From CAZYJD01 sp964647785 (GTDB lineage: Bacteria > Bacteroidota > Bacteroidia > NS11-12g > UBA9320), in NCBI GenBank assembly GCA_964647785.1, contig CAZYJD010000015.1:1-35531 (forward strand): a stretch of DNA of 35,531 nt, written 5' to 3'. Below, one piece after another: positions 31,207 through 35,531 of the stretch. The notes beneath the pieces were generated by a model. That model saw only the letters and a program-made list of their open reading frames with translations, made no database searches and was not told the DNA's origin. The position numbers and the translations under genes were made by a program. Position 1 is the first letter of the stretch. Each line of letters opens with the position of its first letter.

Positions 31207-33537
31207 ATGAAGCAGGTGATTGTAGTGTTCATCTTTTTACAGGCCTTTTCATCGGCCTTTTGCCAAACAGAAGCCCTCCGTCATTACGACCCAAATCAGG
31301 CAAACTTCAATTACCCTGCGGGCTTTAATGAGTTTGTTGCGCGTTTCGAGCCATCCAGCAGCGGTTTCCTGTCAGCTGTTACCGTTTTGCTCAACGGGCC
31401 TGCCAATGCAGACTTTGAGATAAGCGTCTATGATCACGAAGGAGGAACAGCCTTTCCACAATTGGAACAGCCGCTCTTTCCTTTCATAAAATTGATGAAG
31501 TCAAACAACGGACGCGAGGCTGTTCGACTGGATCTGCCGGAACCCATCCACATGACCAATACCCAGTTTTTTGTGGTCATCAGAAATCTCGCAAACGGTC
31601 TTCAGCTCATCGCCGATAACCGGGCTGCAGAAAGCGCTTGCAACTCTTCCTCAGGAGGCAATTATTACTTCCAATTTCTTAAAACACGCAACAATGCATG
31701 GACCATTGGTGTTCGCAGGGCTTTTGCCATCACCGCGTGGATGGATTATGAAAACCATTCTGAAACGCCTTACTTTAAAGATGTAACCACTGAATGGGGC
31801 ATCGACAGCAATCTGAGCAACCGCAGCATAGCCTGCAATGATGTTGATGGCGACGGTGATTTGGATTTACTTATCGCAGGAAAATTATATCTGAACAATG
31901 GCAAAGGGCAATTTGAGCCAATGAACCAAACCTATGGCATCGAAGGTTCTCCGAGGGCTAACCTGATCATCCCCACCTCACGGGCGATGGCCGATTTATA
32001 TTTTTTCATGCACGGCAGTGCCTCTTACAGATACCATTGGGAAGGTGGCAATTATATTCAGCAGGAACTCGCCGGTTTTCCGTCATTTGAATCCATCAGC
32101 AGTGTGAGCGCAGCAGATTTCAATAAAGATGGTTATCCAGATTTTTTCATCGGCCAATTATGGGGAACCTATCCCGAACCCAAACCCAATTACCTGTTGT
32201 TCAGCAAAAGCGATGGAACCTCCTATGAAGACAAGAGCAACTTACTTTACCCTCGGCATGATGGCCTTTCAAACGACCCCTCCAAAATGCGCTGTGATGC
32301 AGTCAATCAAAACAGCTGGATACCCGATGGCAATCGAAACAAAAGAAGCAGAGGTTCGCAGTTTACCGATTTCGACAACGACGGCGATCTTGATCTTTAT
32401 GTAACCAATTACTTTTTGGAAGAAGATGAATTTTATGAAAACCAAGGTGATGGAACCTTTAAAAACATCATCCAAAACAAAGGAATTGACCAAAACAGCA
32501 GTGGTCATAATCACGGAACAGGCGTAGCCTTTGAAGATTATGATGGCGATGGCGATCTGGATTTGCTTTTGCCTCAATTTGCACATCCCTCATTCAGTCT
32601 TCAGTACGATCATCGAAGCACCACGCTGTATGAAAATAATGGCAGTCCGAACTTCGATTTCACGGATATGAAAAACACGCATGGAATCGATTTTGAAGAA
32701 ACCTATGCAGGAGCCGCCTGGACCGACCTGAACAACGATGGGCGATCAGATTTCATTGAAACAGTATTTTACGGTTGCAGGTATGTAAAACTCTTTGTTC
32801 AGAATAGCCAAGGGGGTTTTGAGCTCATGAGCCACCGGGCAGGCCTCAATAAGACCAATACCGGAGAAGATGCTGTATGGGCTGATCTGGATGGCGATGG
32901 CGCACAAGAACTTATCATGGGGAAAGAAGGTCGGATACGTATTTTCAAAAATCAATGGCCCATGGAATCTCAGGATTATCAGGGCAGTGACTTCCCCCTT
33001 ACAGGAGCAATGAATTGGATTGGGATCCGAGCACAGGATGAAGCGGGGAGCACATTCCTTCCCGGAACTGCAATAGAAGTTGAGTGGTCTGGCGGCAGAA
33101 AAAGAAAGGAAATGTATTATGGGCAAGGCGTGAGAATGCAAAGCCCTGATCAATTGCACTTTGGAATTGGAAGGGATCAGGCAGCAAATAAAGTCACCAT
33201 TCATTGGGCAGATGGCAGCATTGATCGTTGGTTTCAACTTGAAGCACGCAAAACACATCTGCTCCAAAAGGGACAAGGCCAAGAACAAAAAACCGATCTC
33301 GTGATCTATGGAAACCCCGTATCAGGAACCCTTCGTTTTCGAGTGGGTGCTTCTAACGAACAGCAACGAGCCGTGATCGTAGATATTCAGGGAAGAGAAA
33401 TTGCCACGTTCAACCTCCCCGCCTCAAACGTTGCTCAATTCATTGAACATTCATTGCATGAAATTAAAAGCGGTGTATATGTTCTTCGCGTCGGTGACAA
33501 GCAGTGGGGAAACAGTGCGCTGTTCATTCTTCTTTAA
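31207..33537 (+). CDS. FG-GAP/ASPIC-UnbV protein with T9SS sorting domain
   Basis: A large secreted or surface protein. The 776 residues begin with a signal peptide (MKQVIVVFIFLQAFSSAFC). An N-terminal region (about 20-190) is jelly-roll-like. A beta-propeller region follows with six calcium-type D-x-D/N-x-D-G loops starting near 212 (DVDGDGDLD), 304 (DFNKDGYPD), 388 (DFDNDGDLD), 444 (DYDGDGDLD), 507 (DLNNDGRSD) and 560 (DLDGDGAQE). An ASPIC/UnbV domain (about 600-680, ending VTIHWADGSIDRWFQL) comes next. The last ~80 residues form a type A T9SS sorting domain (AVIVDIQGREIATFNL ... SGVYVLRVGDKQWG). The T9SS would export it and attach it or release it. Ligand unknown; such propellers bind glycans or other proteins in other organisms. 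Confidence 0.93.
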   Translation: MKQVIVVFIFLQAFSSAFCQTEALRHYDPNQANFNYPAGFNEFVARFEPSSSGFLSAVTVLLNGPANADFEISVYDHEGGTAFPQLEQPLFPFIKLMKSNNGREAVRLDLPEPIHMTNTQFFVVIRNLANGLQLIADNRAAESACNSSSGGNYYFQFLKTRNNAWTIGVRRAFAITAWMDYENHSETPYFKDVTTEWGIDSNLSNRSIACNDVDGDGDLDLLIAGKLYLNNGKGQFEPMNQTYGIEGSPRANLIIPTSRAMADLYFFMHGSASYRYHWEGGNYIQQELAGFPSFESISSVSAADFNKDGYPDFFIGQLWGTYPEPKPNYLLFSKSDGTSYEDKSNLLYPRHDGLSNDPSKMRCDAVNQNSWIPDGNRNKRSRGSQFTDFDNDGDLDLYVTNYFLEEDEFYENQGDGTFKNIIQNKGIDQNSSGHNHGTGVAFEDYDGDGDLDLLLPQFAHPSFSLQYDHRSTTLYENNGSPNFDFTDMKNTHGIDFEETYAGAAWTDLNNDGRSDFIETVFYGCRYVKLFVQNSQGGFELMSHRAGLNKTNTGEDAVWADLDGDGAQELIMGKEGRIRIFKNQWPMESQDYQGSDFPLTGAMNWIGIRAQDEAGSTFLPGTAIEVEWSGGRKRKEMYYGQGVRMQSPDQLHFGIGRDQAANKVTIHWADGSIDRWFQLEARKTHLLQKGQGQEQKTDLVIYGNPVSGTLRFRVGASNEQQRAVIVDIQGREIATFNLPASNVAQFIEHSLHEIKSGVYVLRVGDKQWGNSALFILL

Positions 33538-33553
33538 TTTTCCTTTACAATAC

Positions 33554-33585
33554 TTTGCGCACTTTCGCACAAAACTTTATTTTTG
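33554..33585 (+). promoter_or_regulatory. Predicted rpsA promoter
   Basis: TTTG (33554-33557), 20 bases, then a perfect TATTTTTG (33578-33585). Transcription would start near 33590, leaving a leader of about 23 bases that holds the Shine-Dalgarno sequence. ACAAAA (33570-33575) and TTTTGT (33591-33596) form an inverted repeat around the box. Confidence 0.6.
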
Positions 33586-33596
33586 CGGACTTTTGT

Positions 33597-33604
33597 AAAG
33601 GAGG
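33597..33604 (+). promoter_or_regulatory. Perfect Shine-Dalgarno sequence of rpsA
   Basis: AAAGGAGG, 8 bases before the TTG start at 33613. This decides the start, since there is no in-frame ATG before 33844. It stands out because the other starts in the window have only A-rich leaders. Confidence 0.8.
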
Positions 33605-33612
33605 AACATTGT

Positions 33613-35531
33613 TTGACTGAAGAAAACATTAACGAAGAAAAGGAATTGAATTCCGAAAACCCGGTCGAGGCCCAGGATGCCACAACCGAGGTTCCACAAG
33701 AAGTTTCAGCAGAAAATTCTAACGAGGAAGCAACCGAAACTGGTGCTACCGAGGCTGCCGCTGAAACAGAAACAGTCTCTGAAAACGAGCAACCCGCAGC
33801 CGAAAAAACAACCAACAACGAGCCGGCGGAATTTGATTGGAGCATGGACAAAGAAGGCTTCACCAATTACACCGATTCAGAACGCAAAAAACTCGAAGCG
33901 CTGTACACCGATACAGTAAAGCCACTTGAAGAAGGCACCATCGTATCTGGTAAAGTTGTATCGATGACTAAAAAAGACGTGGTTCTGAATGTTGGTTACA
34001 AAAGCGACGGTTTGGTAAGCCGTACCGAATTCCGCGACACCCCCGATCTCGCTGTTGGTGATGAAGTGGAAGTATTTGTAGAAAGTACGGAAGACGCTTT
34101 GGGTCAATTGATCCTTTCGCGCAAGAAAGCCATCGCTGAAGGAGCATGGGACAAAATTGTTCATGCCAAAGAACACAACGAAATTCTTAAAGGTTATGTC
34201 AAGACCCGTACCAAAGGTGGGTTGGTTGTTGATTTGCTGGGCATGGATGCATTCCTTCCCGGATCACAGATCGACGTGAAACCAATTCGCGATTACGATC
34301 AGTACGTAGGACAAACCATGGAATTCAAGGTCGTGAAAATCAACGAAACATTCAAAAACGTTGTGATTTCACACAAAGCGCTCATCGAAGATGACATCGA
34401 GGCACAGAAGAGTGAAATTCTTGCCAACATCGAGAAGGGGCAAGTACTTGAAGGAGTGGTGAAAAACATGACCAATTTCGGTGTATTTGTGGATTTGGGT
34501 GGTCTCGACGGATTGCTCCACATCACCGATATATCCTGGGGACGCATCAATCATCCTGAAGAAGTGCTTGAGCTTGATCAAAAGATCAACGTGGTTGTGC
34601 TTGATTTCGACGATGATAAAAAGCGCATCTCACTCGGTATGAAGCAACTCACTTCACATCCTTGGGATGCACTTCCAGAAGAATTGAAGGAAGGTGCCCG
34701 CGTGAAAGGCAAAGTGGTGAATGTATCTGACTACGGTGCATTCATTGAAATTCAATCGGGAATTGAAGGCCTGATACACGTATCTGAAATGTCGTGGTCG
34801 CAGCATTTGCGCAACCCACAAGATTTCCTAAAGGTGGGAGATGAAGTTGAAGCAGTCATCCTGAGCCTGGATAAAGAAGAGCACAAAATGTCGCTCGGAC
34901 TCAAGCAGCTCACCCCGGATCCATGGGAAAACATTCAAGTGAAATACGAAGTAGGCAGCAAGCACAAAGGTATTGTGCGCAACCTCACCAACTACGGCTT
35001 GTTTGTTGAACTGGAAGAAGGTGTGGATGGGCTTGTACACGTATCCGACCTTTCATGGTCCAAGAAAATCAAGCACCCTGCTGAGTTCACCAAAAAAGGA
35101 GAAGAACTCGAGGTGGTTGTGCTTGAGATTGACCGCGACAATCGTCGCCTGAGTCTCGGACACAAGCAGCTGGATGAAAATCCATGGGATACCTTTGAGT
35201 CGATTTTCCATGAAGGAAGCGAACACAGCGGTACCATCATAGAAGTGAATGACAAAGGTGCAACCGTTGCCATGCCTTATGGTGTAGAAGCATTTGCTCC
35301 TACCAAGCATCTCAAGAAGCAGGATAAGACTCCGGTTAAAGCCGATGAAGAATTAACCTTCAGAGTAATTGAGTTCAACAAGGATGCCAAGCGCATCATT
35401 GTAAGCCACACCGACCTCTGGAAAGAAGCTGAGCGCGAGCAGGGCGAAGAAGAAGATCGTCAGCGCGCTAAGAGACAAGCGAGAACATCCAAAAATGTGA
35501 AACGAATCAATCAGCAGGTTGAGCGTTCAAC
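33613..35531 (+). CDS. rpsA: 30S ribosomal protein S1, 3' end cut by window edge
   Basis: S1 binds mRNA on the 30S subunit and helps it load. The fragment has 639 codons and lacks only the C-terminal tail. Starting at TTG 33613, it has an acidic, Glu/Thr/Ala-rich N-terminal extension (about 1-75), then FDWSMDKEGFTNYTDSERKK, the conserved start of Bacteroidota S1. Six S1 domains follow, beginning near residues 106 (EEGTIVSGKVVSM), 189, 275 (KGQVLEGVVKNMTNFGVF), 360, 447 and 534. The last is more divergent, as is usual. The first in-frame ATG (33844) would fall inside conserved sequence, and a perfect Shine-Dalgarno sequence sits at the right distance from the TTG, so TTG is the likely start. 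It has its own promoter. Confidence 0.95.
   Translation, partial: MTEENINEEKELNSENPVEAQDATTEVPQEVSAENSNEEATETGATEAAAETETVSENEQPAAEKTTNNEPAEFDWSMDKEGFTNYTDSERKKLEALYTDTVKPLEEGTIVSGKVVSMTKKDVVLNVGYKSDGLVSRTEFRDTPDLAVGDEVEVFVESTEDALGQLILSRKKAIAEGAWDKIVHAKEHNEILKGYVKTRTKGGLVVDLLGMDAFLPGSQIDVKPIRDYDQYVGQTMEFKVVKINETFKNVVISHKALIEDDIEAQKSEILANIEKGQVLEGVVKNMTNFGVFVDLGGLDGLLHITDISWGRINHPEEVLELDQKINVVVLDFDDDKKRISLGMKQLTSHPWDALPEELKEGARVKGKVVNVSDYGAFIEIQSGIEGLIHVSEMSWSQHLRNPQDFLKVGDEVEAVILSLDKEEHKMSLGLKQLTPDPWENIQVKYEVGSKHKGIVRNLTNYGLFVELEEGVDGLVHVSDLSWSKKIKHPAEFTKKGEELEVVVLEIDRDNRRLSLGHKQLDENPWDTFESIFHEGSEHSGTIIEVNDKGATVAMPYGVEAFAPTKHLKKQDKTPVKADEELTFRVIEFNKDAKRIIVSHTDLWKEAEREQGEEEDRQRAKRQARTSKNVKRINQQVERS

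Noticed and set aside
1..35531. Mobile element, CRISPR array, defence island or biosynthetic cluster
   Set aside because: No transposase, integrase, direct-repeat array, toxin-antitoxin pair or nuclease/effector genes were found; content is core chromosomal.

Overview
The window reads as a stretch of core chromosome from a member of the Bacteroidota, most likely Flavobacteriales or a close relative. The evidence is the gliding lipoprotein GldB, a secreted protein with a type IX secretion (T9SS) C-terminal domain, a PorZ-like fragment, the alternative Bacteroidota GlmU-type protein, a cysteine-free L31, Bacteroidota promoter boxes (TAnnTTTG), and A-rich translation starts that lack Shine-Dalgarno sequences. 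I see no rRNA, tRNA, CRISPR array, insertion sequence, phage or plasmid gene. Base and codon use look uniform throughout.

Layout. 1-2392 (minus strand): the rsmI > lnt > PorZ-like chain with overlapping genes; the last gene runs off the left edge. 2403-4326 (minus): a small secreted protein, a gap of about 350 bp, then gldB. 4339-7737 (plus): an outer-membrane barrel protein, nadE and an aldose-1-epimerase-like gene. 7734-9350 (minus): a four-helix membrane protein and a PqqB-like metallo-hydrolase lipoprotein. 9460-17952 (plus): rpmE2, then an apparent operon of the GlmU-like gene, tpiA, prmA, a 1469-residue secreted protein of unknown function, plsY and clpS. 18008-22451 (minus): a lipocalin-like lipoprotein, uvrA and a GSCFA-domain protein. 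22540-28083 (plus): AMP nucleosidase, then a tight chain of miaB, a sensorless sigma-54 activator, lptE, a TPR protein and secG. 28084-28510: a gene-free spacer rich in inverted repeats. 28511-35531 (plus): groES-groEL, a lipoprotein, a large FG-GAP/ASPIC T9SS cargo protein, and rpsA, which is cut at the right edge just before its C-terminal tail.

The genes are mostly housekeeping: ribosome and tRNA modification, lipoprotein and LPS maturation, NAD synthesis, DNA repair, chaperones, and secretion. No new defence, mobile or biosynthetic system is evident. The most unusual signals lie in gene expression. (1) TAnnTTTG promoter boxes end exactly 4 bases before the start codon of four genes and within 8 bases for several more, which predicts leaderless or nearly leaderless mRNAs. 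(2) rpsA is the opposite case: it has a perfect AAAGGAGG Shine-Dalgarno sequence in front of a TTG start. (3) A TTTG element recurs exactly 13 bases upstream of the -7 box in four promoters. Among proteins, the 1469-residue secreted protein and the sensorless sigma-54 activator inside the miaB-lptE-secG cluster are the best candidates for new biology.
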